From the NCBI RefSeq assembly GCF_023051175.1, contig NZ_JALKII010000007.1, positions 149,297 through 213,296 of the forward strand: a stretch of DNA of 64,000 nt. Direction: 5' to 3'. Of this stretch, positions 56,101 through 63,923 are shown one piece after another (positions within the stretch are counted from its first letter, which is position 1; each line of letters starts with the position of its first letter). Both the position numbers and the translations under genes were made by a program. This DNA comes from Alcanivorax quisquiliarum (lineage in GTDB: Bacteria; Pseudomonadota; Gammaproteobacteria; Pseudomonadales; Alcanivoracaceae). The notes under the pieces were generated by a model. That model was not told the origin of the DNA and searched no databases. It saw only the letters and a list, made by a program, of their open reading frames with translations.

Positions 56101-56107
56101 GTAGCTT

Positions 56108-56132
56108 GAGCAAGCCCTCTGAGGGCTTGCTC
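56108..56132. terminator. Strong hairpin after the secreted protein gene
   Basis: GAGCAAGCCCTC and GAGGGCTTGCTC form a nearly perfect 11-12 bp stem. The following TCCTCTCCCC has few T residues, so it is a weak terminator or a bidirectional stabilising hairpin. Confidence 0.5.
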
Positions 56133-56200
56133 CTCTCCCCCTCTGGCTGGATAGTTGTCACCCTCTAATTTCAACCAGATAACACGCAACGTCACCCAGA

Positions 56201-56400
56201 GGGACAGGCACCTTGTAGTCAATCTCTTACACGTTTCTCAGCTTTCGCCCATTACGGTTTATTCCTTCGGCCATTAATCTGACCCTGTACTTCAACATCC
56301 AAAGGGACAGGCACCTTATAGTCAATCTCTTACACGTTTCTCAGCCTTTACCCATTACCGTTTTTCCCTTCGGCCATTAATCTGACCCTGTACTTCACGG
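56201..56400 (+). repeat. Two direct repeats of about 100 bases before the REP-type transposase
   Basis: Units begin at 56,201 and 56,304 with GGGACAGGCACCTT and run through TCAATCTCTTACACGTTTCT and CCTTCGGCCATTAATCTGAC to CCTGTACTTC. They differ at a few positions. A third, diverged unit lies after the gene (about 57,655-57,710). The GGGACAGGCACCTTGTAG start is found again at 63,865 and 63,905. Confidence 0.9.
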
Positions 56401-56409
56401 AGGAAGACC

Positions 56410-57558
56410 ATGGCCAGGCCACGCAGCCAGCAGATATCGCTGGACACCACCGCCTATTACCACTGCATCGGCCGCTGCGTGCGGCGGGCGTTCTTGTGCG
56501 GTGAGGATGCATTGACAGGCCGCTCGTTCGAGCACCGCCGCGCCTGGATGGTTGAAAGGCTGGCATTGCTGACAGACGTGTTCGCCATTGATCTCTACGC
56601 CTACGCTGTGATGGCAAACCATTATCATCTGGTGGTGCGAATTAACCCCGCGAGAATGGATGCCTGGAGCGATCACGACATTGCACAGCGCTGGCTGCGG
56701 CTCTTTACCGGCCCCCGGTGCGTGCATCAGTGGCTGACAGGCGGCGAGCTGGATGCCGCCACCCACGATCAGGCGCTGGCCGAGATCACCAAGTGGCGCC
56801 ATCGGCTGGCGGATTTAAGCTGGTTCATGCGCTGCCTGAACGAACACATCGCCCGCCGCGCCAACGAGGAAGATCACTGCACCGGCCATTTCTGGGAAGG
56901 GCGCTTCAAGGTTCACGCCCTGCGCGATGAAGCCTCCGTTCTGCGCTGCATGGCCTATGTGGATCTGAACCCCGTCCGAGCCGGGTTGGCTGAGGTGCCG
57001 GAGGAGGGGGATTACACGTCCTATCAGCAGCGTTGCCGTGGTTTGGTGGCAGGCGAGTTTCGATCCGGCACAGCCGGGGTTGGCCGCGTTGCCTTGAAGG
57101 CGGGCGTTACCTCTGACGCCGATGCAGTCCACAGAGCCCACACCACAGCTGGGGCACGCGCCACGGACGCAGCCAGCCCCACGGCCGCCACCAGCGAACT
57201 TGCCTCACCACCCCCCGGCATCGCCGTTGCCGCAGACTCCGAAGAGGCAACTGGCAAGCTCGCCTTGCCGCGTCTCATTGAGTTAGGTCACCGGCCAGAC
57301 GTAGAGCCCTGCGAAGAGGCTCCCTGCCCGATACGCCAGTTCGCCCTCTCTGATTACCTGGCACTCGTCGACTGGACCGGCCGCGCCGAACAGCCCGGCA
57401 AACGACATGCCATTCCTGCGGCTGCCGCAAACGTAATGCAGCGCCTGAACCTCGACAGCGCAGACTGGCTGGCCCTGATGCGCCCCCGGAAGGCCGCCGT
57501 GCTGAAATTTGAAGTTGCCGGCTCACGACCAGCCCCACACACCGGGTCAATGGGTTGA
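56410..57558 (+). CDS. REP-associated tyrosine transposase (HUH), intact
   Basis: A 382-residue HUH transposase of the IS200-like/RAYT group. The HUH motif is H71-Y-H73 in MANHYHLVVR, and the tyrosine is probably Y183 in CMAYVDLNPVRAGL. GHFWEGRFKVHALRDEASVL is typical. The C-terminal 170 residues form an extra domain with an Ala/Thr-rich linker. An AGGAAG site precedes the ATG. About 100-base repeats on both sides are its likely substrates. The protein appears intact. Confidence 0.9.
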   Translation: MARPRSQQISLDTTAYYHCIGRCVRRAFLCGEDALTGRSFEHRRAWMVERLALLTDVFAIDLYAYAVMANHYHLVVRINPARMDAWSDHDIAQRWLRLFTGPRCVHQWLTGGELDAATHDQALAEITKWRHRLADLSWFMRCLNEHIARRANEEDHCTGHFWEGRFKVHALRDEASVLRCMAYVDLNPVRAGLAEVPEEGDYTSYQQRCRGLVAGEFRSGTAGVGRVALKAGVTSDADAVHRAHTTAGARATDAASPTAATSELASPPPGIAVAADSEEATGKLALPRLIELGHRPDVEPCEEAPCPIRQFALSDYLALVDWTGRAEQPGKRHAIPAAAANVMQRLNLDSADWLALMRPRKAAVLKFEVAGSRPAPHTGSMG

Positions 57559-57918
57559 TATCACTAATTCTGTGGCTGCCCCGCGACAGATCGCTATGGC
57601 GAATCTCGCAGCTCCCCCCGGCAGATCGCCATAGCGAATCTCGCGCAAAACCAATAGCCAATGTCTTACACCATCTTCAGCTTTCTCCTATAGCGCCATT
57701 CCCGCGCACTGATACCATGAGCTTGCCGGTGCCAGCCTCCCCCTTTTAGGCTAGCGACTTTTGTGTCAGCGCCACGCGCCGGCGCCTGGGAACGAGGTGA
57801 TGAGGTAGGGCGGGTAGTGCCAGGGCGTTGGTTCGATCCAGCAGCCCGAGACCGGAATTTCATCCTGCCTTAGCTTCGGCGGCCTCCTGATCCTGGCGAG
57901 CAGCAGCATTATTGAAGA
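57559..57918. other. Repeat-bearing region downstream of the REP-type transposase
   Basis: AGATCGCTATGGCGAATCTCGC (57,588) and AGATCGCCATAGCGAATCTCGC (57,622) are near-identical neighbours that are also near reverse complements of each other. A diverged copy of the 100-base repeat follows. No gene is supported. Confidence 0.6.
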
Positions 57919-58146
57919 TCATCTGTCTTGCTTTGCCGTTCCACCAAGCCGGGTCTTGCTTGAAGCTATCGCTAAACGCTGCCTCGCCAGATTGCGCTTT
58001 ACGCCAAGCCATTCATCCGCTTTCAAGGCCCTCGCTACCAAAATGCCTCCACAGGCTTGCAATAAAAATGTGACCTGTGTAACACTCCAGAAATACAAAA
58101 AAAGGATCACCGAAGCGGCCAATGGAAAGGCTAACGCCCTCACCAT
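57919..58146 (-). CDS. Possible small membrane protein
   Basis: A 75-residue open frame from the ATG at 58146, with a TTG 14 codons upstream as an alternative start. The hydrophobic N-terminal stretch (MVRALAFPLAASVILFLYF, then VTQVTFLLQACGGILVA) could form one or two membrane helices, and the tail is basic. The ribosome site is poorly spaced and no family is recognised. It may be a chance frame. Confidence 0.3.
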   Translation of the reverse strand: MVRALAFPLAASVILFLYFWSVTQVTFLLQACGGILVARALKADEWLGVKRNLARQRLAIASSKTRLGGTAKQDR

Positions 58147-58726
58147 GTCCTCTGAAAGTGTTTCCCCATAAATAATATTTTTCTTCAAAAAGCTCGCGCG
58201 CGTTTGGCCTATCCCGCCAGCGATTCTCCGGGGTGTGGTACGGAAGGTGCTGTTTAGGCGCTGTTATTGATCTTTTGAGTTGAAGCGAGTTGCTGCACCG
58301 TGCTGCAACTCCCAGTTCAGGGGCGATAGCGTGGCGGTCTGGCGTGAACTGGCCGCTTGAAAGGCCGTTTTCAGCAAAGATCAACTCCGAGCGACGGTCT
58401 ATGGATTGGTCTTTATAGCCGACTTGGTTTTTATTATATAAATACCGATTAGGATACGATGGGGAAAGTGCATGGCACCTAAGAAACTCGTCCGCCGAAA
58501 CCACCTAAGCCACCGGATATGTTGCAGAATATGAAAGCGGTGAAGCCACTTGGGGAAAATAAATGAGTGCAAGCTCACTGGTGTTGGAGTTATAAGGCAC
58601 GCAGGCGGGGGCTCGGGCATTGGAGCAAGTAGCGATGTCCGCTTCCCACAATCTTGGTTGGAGGCTTTAAAATACCTTCAAACGGAAACCGCTTCGCGTC
58701 GCGGTTTATGTATAGGTATCGTAATT
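58147..58726. other. Intergenic region, no supported gene
   Basis: AT-richer mixed DNA with broken frames on both strands and no clear start signals. The CTGCACCGTGCTGCAACT region near 58,295 contains a short inverted repeat. It may be a remnant of a lost gene. Confidence 0.4.
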
Positions 58727-59098
58727 ATGAGGATTATCACAGGCCTGCTGTTAACAGCAGTTTATTTGGCGGGTTGTACTGTTCAAGGTTCTGCTCAGAT
58801 GGAGGGCGTCGACGGTGGAACCTTCGACGCAGCCGTCCCAAAACCGATCGGAGGAGCTCGCGTTAATTCCGCGGCGCCCGGGCGCCGATACCGCTGCTCA
58901 GAGCTCTCAGAGGCCGAAGCGTATGAACTACTTCGACAAGGCCATAGCTACCTTGACGCAGATGGAGACGGGCGCCCGTGTGAGTGGGGGCGCAACACTT
59001 CCGCTACTCGGCCATCTGGCGGTATCAATTGCTATTATGTTGGTGGATACACAAGGAAGAACGGTACTTACGTTCGGGGTCACAGGCGCTGTCGCTAG
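58727..59098 (+). CDS. Excalibur calcium-binding domain lipoprotein
   Basis: A 123-residue lipoprotein. MRIITGLLLTAVYLAGC is a signal with lipobox LAGC. An Excalibur-type motif (YRCSELSEAEAYELL, then DADGDGRPCEWG) has the Cys pair and the DxDxDG calcium loop. The tail GGYTRKNGTYVRGHRRC is a common companion of the domain in secreted nucleases and envelope proteins. The start at 58727 has a weak ribosome site; the frame is open further upstream but without any meaningful sequence. Confidence 0.75.
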   Translation: MRIITGLLLTAVYLAGCTVQGSAQMEGVDGGTFDAAVPKPIGGARVNSAAPGRRYRCSELSEAEAYELLRQGHSYLDADGDGRPCEWGRNTSATRPSGGINCYYVGGYTRKNGTYVRGHRRCR

Positions 59099-59535
59099 TC
59101 TAACTCCACTAGCGATGGCGGCGATAAATTATACGACAAGTACTAACGTGTCAGCGGGGCGCTGTATTTGAAAGAGCACCTTGCGTTTAAATAGAGTAGC
59201 GGCGGCACAAAGCAGACAGGATATTTCATCAAGAGGAAGGGGGATAATAATGAAAAATATTTATTGTGCTATGACTCGTGCCCTACATGACGTCACCTTT
59301 GATGGTGTCCCACAATATAATGGCATGCTTCTGGTCTAGCGGGGTTTGCTGCTGAGGATGACGAAATCGAAGATGTCGCCAAAAAAATGGCTGGCGTTGC
59401 ACTGATGGCAGATAAGAAATAGCACGCAATATAAACGCCCGACTAACAGTCGGCTGCATGGCGACCGGATCTCCGCTGCTTCAGAGTTCAAAATCGGCGC
59501 GTGAGAAGGGGGTTCGCCCCACAGGGATTGACGAT
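59099..59535. other. Intergenic region with a small-ORF remnant
   Basis: Contains a 29-codon reading frame with a strong ribosome site and a following frameshifted piece (59,250-59,422). The rest to 59,535 has no gene. Confidence 0.5.
59250..59422 (+). pseudogene. Small gene with apparent frameshift, or a 29-residue peptide
   Basis: AAGAGGAAGGGGG precedes the ATG at 59250, which opens MKNIYCAMTRALHDVTFDGV and stops at 59,337. Immediately after, another frame encodes AAEDDEIEDVAKKMAGVALM and ends at 59,420. The two pieces together would make a protein of about 55 residues, so one frameshift is suspected. A short functional peptide is the alternative. Confidence 0.4.
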
Positions 59536-60015
59536 ATGACAAGGTTCAATGGACCAGAAGAAGTCTACGCAGAGCTCGTGGATAAACAGCCAGAGAATGA
59601 GGACTGGCTCCTTGGCCTTGTTGCATTCGCCGTAGTTGAAGAACAGCGAGTAGAGTGGGTGAAGCATCATTCCGAGAACAATGGCGGTCCTCCAACGGAT
59701 GCGGATATTAGAAACTGGTATCTGCAGCTACCATCGGGTGCTTTGCTCAGAGCAAGAGACACCGCAGAAGCAAGGCTCACGGATTACGCAAGATCCGCCA
59801 TTGAAATCTACATGGCTGATTTCCAGAAGGAAATCGAAGAAGGAATTATTGTCAGTGAAGTCCGTGAGACGAAGAAATTTTGGCCTCAGTTTGGTGTGAA
59901 TTTGGCCGGAGGTCTCGTGAGTGCGCTGCTTTTCGCCTCCCTTCTAACGCTGATGGCGGTCTTTGTCTTGAACGACTCTTCCCCCGTTAAAATTGGCCAA
60001 CACCTAGTGAACTAA
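59536..60015 (+). CDS. Tail-anchored membrane protein, function unknown
   Basis: A 159-residue protein. Residues 1-120 are soluble and acidic (PEEVYAELVDKQPENEDWLLGLVAFAVVEEQRVEWVKHHSE), then one membrane helix near the C terminus (NLAGGLVSALLFASLLTLMAVFVL) and a short tail. The start at 59536 follows AGGGAT. It lies 14 bases upstream of the repeat protein gene, so they are probably co-transcribed. I recall no family name. It is a candidate accessory in the island. Confidence 0.7.
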   Translation: MTRFNGPEEVYAELVDKQPENEDWLLGLVAFAVVEEQRVEWVKHHSENNGGPPTDADIRNWYLQLPSGALLRARDTAEARLTDYARSAIEIYMADFQKEIEEGIIVSEVRETKKFWPQFGVNLAGGLVSALLFASLLTLMAVFVLNDSSPVKIGQHLVN

Positions 60016-60029
60016 ATGAGGAGCACAAC

Positions 60030-60287
60030 ATGAGCAAAAGCAAGAATGAAGTAACAGGGAAAAAAGCAGCTTCGGCGGCGTCGAAAGTACTGCGTTCCAG
60101 CGGTTCAAGCAAATCAGCAAAATCGGCAGCAGGTTCCGCTCTGTCGCAAACAAAAGCGCCTAGCAAAGTAACTTCGCCTAAAGCTGGATCTGCTGCTTCC
60201 AGTACGCTCAGAGCAAGTAGCTCAAGCAAAGCAGCTAAAACAGCGGCGGGCTCAGCACTTACTCAACGGCCGAACAGGAAGAAGTGA
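60030..60287 (+). CDS. Lys/Ser/Ala-rich protein with two 30-residue repeats
   Basis: An 85-residue basic protein behind a strong AGGAG site. Two copies of a repeat are seen: AASAASKVLRSSGSSKSAKS with AAGSALSQ, and AGSAASSTLRASSSSKAAKT with AAGSALTQ. A TKAPSKVTSPK linker separates them. The repeats could form amphipathic helices. It is the second gene of a pair with a tail-anchored membrane protein. Related repeat proteins seem familiar from other bacteria, but I cannot name the family. Confidence 0.75.
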   Translation: MSKSKNEVTGKKAASAASKVLRSSGSSKSAKSAAGSALSQTKAPSKVTSPKAGSAASSTLRASSSSKAAKTAAGSALTQRPNRKK

Positions 60288-60774
60288 CATCATTGCTAAC
60301 AAAGCGCCGAAGAGCGGCAAAGTGAAGCTGCAACCTCCGTGCTGCCGAAAAGCTGCGCCAGCTGGACTTTGCTCCTTGGTGTCGGCTTTAGCCGAGTTAA
60401 CAGGAATTCGAGCATGGATATTGATGGCCGCAAGAGGGGCAAAAATAGAGGGGCCTACGAAAGGAAATCAAGAAATGGCCCACCGCTTAGCTAGGTTGGT
60501 GAGAAGCTTCGTTATGCACTAGAGAAACGTCATTAGAATTATGCGCGCAGCTATCGTCCCAAGCTTAGGAAAGGGGCGCTGGATATGCTGTAGTAAGGAA
60601 GTATCCAAGGGGCAGGTGCTCCTTTAGATGAATATTCAACTATAGGTAGACATCTATGCTACTGAGCAAAATGCCGCCGGGTGGATGGGTTTGCCAGACG
60701 CTTACGTCTCAGCTTGCATGGGGTAATAAGTCTCAGGGAGGACTACCCGTTGTCAGTGGCTTCGTTGGTAGTTT
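60288..60774. other. Region between repeat protein and helicase, with an IS66-type end
   Basis: 60,288-60,540 holds short open frames with no family match; part of it may be a decayed third repeat. 60,600-60,705 looks like an IS66-type end. The final 70 bases contain GGGAGGACTACC but no good ribosome site near the helicase start. Confidence 0.5.
60682..60705 (-). mobile_element. IS66-type terminal inverted repeat remnant
   Basis: Reading the minus strand from 60,705 gives GTAAGCGTCTGGCAAACCCA. It matches the 63,924 end in 16 of the first 20 bases by eye and starts GTAA as IS66-family ends do. The element body would extend to lower coordinates, but no transposase is left. Confidence 0.6.
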
Positions 60775-63753
60775 GTGGCAATTATTAACTTCGACCGCAC
60801 TCTGGTAACCCTAATGGCCGTTGAAACAGGGAAGTACGCAGACGTTTATCGCAGCTGGCAACAGCATCTATTTAATTTTAATCTGGCTGTCCGAGAAACC
60901 CAGACGCCTGGCTTGCGCAAGCCGCAGCTGGCCGCTCTTTATGCCGCCCTGGGGCACTTGGTGATGGCGCCGGCCACGCCAGCAACGATCGTGATGCCGA
61001 CCGGGACAGGAAAAACCGACACTATGCTCGGGCTGCTGATCGCCGGGCGGCTGACCAGAACCTTAGTATTAGTGCCTTCCGACCCATTGCGATCCCAGCT
61101 GGTCGAGAAATGTACTGAGTTGAAGAAACTGCGGGAGATTGGTGCAGTTTCGGCTACCGCACTCAATCCAGTGGTGCGGGCGATCGGTTCGAGCCTATCA
61201 GCCGATGAGGTTCAGCAGTTGGTCGAGGCCAACGTGATCGTCGCCACGCCGCAAGCGCTGCAGCGCTTCGAGCAGCCCACCTTGGAGGCTTTGGCCGGCC
61301 TCTGCAGCCACCTAATCATCGATGAAGCGCACCATGTGGCCGCTCAGACCTGGAGCAGGGTAAAGAACGCGTTCAATAACAAGCCCTGTCTGCAGTTCAC
61401 GGCTACCCCTTTCCGAGAGGATAACCAGCCGCTGGATGGCAAGATCATCTACAACTACCCGTTGAAGGACGCACAGAACGATGGCTATTTCAAGGCGATC
61501 GAATTCCATCCGGTGCGCGAGTACAACCTGGAGCTGGCTGACCAGGTGGTGGCTGACAAGGCGGTAGCGCTGTTACGAGACGACCGCGCGCGTGGGTTTA
61601 ACCACCTGCTGATAGTTCGAGCGCGGTCACAGAAGCGTGCCGCCGAATTGTTTGAGTTGTACAAGCAGCATGAGGATCTTTCGCCCATCCTCATCCACAG
61701 TAAAGTACATAATCGGGCCAAACTACTGGGTGAGATTGTCGAGAAGAAATATAAGATCATCGTCTGTGTGAACATGCTAGGGGAGGGCTTCGACTTACCG
61801 GAGCTTAAGATCGCGGCCATCCACGACCAGCACCGCAGCCCCGCCGTTACCTTGCAGTTTATCGGTCGCCTGACGCGAGTCGATGATACGCTCGGTGACG
61901 CCAAGTTCGTCGCAAACATTGCCAACCAGAAAGTCGACTACCAAATGGCGGCGTTATACAAGGAAAATGCTGACTGGAGCGCGGTGATCCGCGACGTTAG
62001 CCAAGACAAAATCGCCCGCGAGATCGAGAAGGAGACGTTCATCGAACAGTTCCCGGAAGATGCTAACGCCGAGGACATTTTCGGGTTGAATCCTAACCCT
62101 AAGATCAGTGCGATAGCCTACCATGTAGAGCTTGAGTACTGGCGACCAGAGAAGGCCAAGCACTTCTCGCATAAGAAAGAATCGTTGCAACTTCTGTCCA
62201 TCAACGAGGAGGCCGACACTATCATTATGGTGACACGGCGCGAAACTCCCGTCAGCTGGGCGCACACGTCTTCGATCGTGGACACCAATTGGGTCCTCTA
62301 CCTAGCGTACTACCATACGCCTGACAAGACGCTGTTCGTCCACTCTTCCGGGGATGAGTCGCAAACAAATCGGTTCCTGAACCTGATCTCCAAAGATGCC
62401 CGGCGCATCAGCGGCGAGCCGACGTTCCGCACCTTGCACGGTATCAAGCTCATGAAGCTGCAGAATGTGGGCCTGTCTCGTATGCGCAAGGGTCTACGCT
62501 TTACCATGCATGTCGGGCGCGACATCAATACAGTCATAGGTGAAATCGAGAACGGCACTGCGCGAAAGTCCAACATCTTTGCAACCGGCTACGAGGATGG
62601 TCAACGCACCACCGTTGGCTGTTCGCACAAGGGCAAGATCTGGGAGATGAACTCTTCCAGCATCAACGACTGGATCGAGTGGTGCAAGCGAGCCTCGCAG
62701 AAGCTTAACGACGCGACGATCAATCCATCTGAAGTCCTCAAAGATGTGCTTCGCTCGGAAAAGATTGAGGCAGCATGGCCTGAGGGACTGTTCTATGCCG
62801 ATTGGCCTACGTCCATCCTGATCGAAAATGAGCAGAAGATCTCGCTGGTGGACCGAGCGGAAGTATTCAATCTGCTGGATGTCGAACTGGGTAAGCCACG
62901 GCGAATCGATGCACTTACGCTGGAAGTACCCATGAGGGCAACGGCAGTTGATGGAGCGGAACGCCAATTGCCTGACATCACGATCCGGCTGCTGGATGAC
63001 GATTACAAGTTTTCCTGCCCAGAGGTCAGAATCGTATTGCCAGAAGAGAGCTCGTTCGAGCAGTACCTGGATATCAACCCGTTGGTGCTGTTGGCCGTCG
63101 ACGGCTCGATGGTCGAAGGCAATTACCGCTATTACTCCCCCAACAGTTTGGACTTGAAGCTGCCAGTTGCCCTGATTGAACCGTGGGACTGGGGCACGAC
63201 TCAGATCCACAAGGAGTCGATGAGGGTTGACCGCAACTTAGATACCGTTCAGGGATTCACCTATCGCCGAATCGAGAACGACTACTCTTTCATTTTCAAC
63301 GACGATGGTGCTGGTGAGATCGCCGATCTGGTGGCAATCAAGCACAACAAGGATGCAATCTTTATTGACCTGTACCACTGCAAGTATTGCCCTCAGCAAG
63401 ATGGTCAGGCGCGGCCAGGAGCACGTGTTTCCGACGTCTACGAGGTTTGTGGTCAGGCATCACGCTCGGTGAAGTGGTTACACACGGAAGAAAAGTTCTT
63501 TAACCGGTTGTTGCAGCGCTATCAGCAGTCGTTGCCCAAAGGCTTTGACAGAATCCTTAAGGGGGACCCCTTGGATCTGGAACTGTTGCGCAACAAGTGC
63601 CACGACCATGAAATGGTCTTCCGCTTTGTGATCGTCCAACCCGGTATTTCGGCCGACAAGGTTTCCGCTGATCAGTTGGCCGTGCTTGGCACCAGTTACT
63701 CATATATCAAGAGTGTTTCTGGCTCGGATGTGAGAGTCATTACAAGCATTTAG
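60775..63753 (+). CDS. SF2 helicase with a C-terminal nuclease-like domain
   Basis: A 992-residue protein. Superfamily 2 motifs are complete: Walker A PTGTGKT (75-81), DEAH (183-186), TATPF (209-213), NMLGEGFDLP (333-342) and QFIGRLTR (361-368). A middle region of about 450 residues has no recognised motif. Near the end, E848, D851 (GEIADLVAI) and D865/K870 (IFIDLYHCKY) resemble a PD-(D/E)XK-type nuclease core, so this may be an ATP-driven nuclease. The start is the GTG at 60775 or the ATG at 60814; neither has a strong ribosome site. Defence against phage is inferred, not shown. Confidence 0.8.
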   Translation: MAIINFDRTLVTLMAVETGKYADVYRSWQQHLFNFNLAVRETQTPGLRKPQLAALYAALGHLVMAPATPATIVMPTGTGKTDTMLGLLIAGRLTRTLVLVPSDPLRSQLVEKCTELKKLREIGAVSATALNPVVRAIGSSLSADEVQQLVEANVIVATPQALQRFEQPTLEALAGLCSHLIIDEAHHVAAQTWSRVKNAFNNKPCLQFTATPFREDNQPLDGKIIYNYPLKDAQNDGYFKAIEFHPVREYNLELADQVVADKAVALLRDDRARGFNHLLIVRARSQKRAAELFELYKQHEDLSPILIHSKVHNRAKLLGEIVEKKYKIIVCVNMLGEGFDLPELKIAAIHDQHRSPAVTLQFIGRLTRVDDTLGDAKFVANIANQKVDYQMAALYKENADWSAVIRDVSQDKIAREIEKETFIEQFPEDANAEDIFGLNPNPKISAIAYHVELEYWRPEKAKHFSHKKESLQLLSINEEADTIIMVTRRETPVSWAHTSSIVDTNWVLYLAYYHTPDKTLFVHSSGDESQTNRFLNLISKDARRISGEPTFRTLHGIKLMKLQNVGLSRMRKGLRFTMHVGRDINTVIGEIENGTARKSNIFATGYEDGQRTTVGCSHKGKIWEMNSSSINDWIEWCKRASQKLNDATINPSEVLKDVLRSEKIEAAWPEGLFYADWPTSILIENEQKISLVDRAEVFNLLDVELGKPRRIDALTLEVPMRATAVDGAERQLPDITIRLLDDDYKFSCPEVRIVLPEESSFEQYLDINPLVLLAVDGSMVEGNYRYYSPNSLDLKLPVALIEPWDWGTTQIHKESMRVDRNLDTVQGFTYRRIENDYSFIFNDDGAGEIADLVAIKHNKDAIFIDLYHCKYCPQQDGQARPGARVSDVYEVCGQASRSVKWLHTEEKFFNRLLQRYQQSLPKGFDRILKGDPLDLELLRNKCHDHEMVFRFVIVQPGISADKVSADQLAVLGTSYSYIKSVSGSDVRVITSI

Positions 63754-63864
63754 ATTAGGGTTGCTACCGCCTGGCGGCGGAGAGCTTCCACCCCAATCGT
63801 CATTTGAGAAGACAGGATGAACCTGTCCCACCCAAACGTACGTCAACAAGCCGCGGCAAGCCAC

Positions 63865-63923
63865 GGGACAGGCACCTTGTAGTCAATCTCTTACACCACA
63901 CAAAGGGACAGGCACCTTGTAGT
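63865..63923 (+). repeat. Two copies of the GGGACAGGCACCTT repeat start
   Basis: GGGACAGGCACCTTGTAGT occurs at 63,865 and 63,905. The first continues into TCAATCTCTTACAC as in the repeats at 56.2 kb. The second is cut after GTAGT by GTAAGCG, the IS66-type end. Confidence 0.85.

Noticed and set aside
57815-57860. tRNA-like TTCGATCC loop
   Set aside because: The flanking bases do not form a T stem, and no anticodon arm or acceptor stem can be built around it.
58013-58504. A 163-codon minus-strand frame
   Set aside because: No ribosome site, no domain, overlaps other broken frames; composition is not protein-like.
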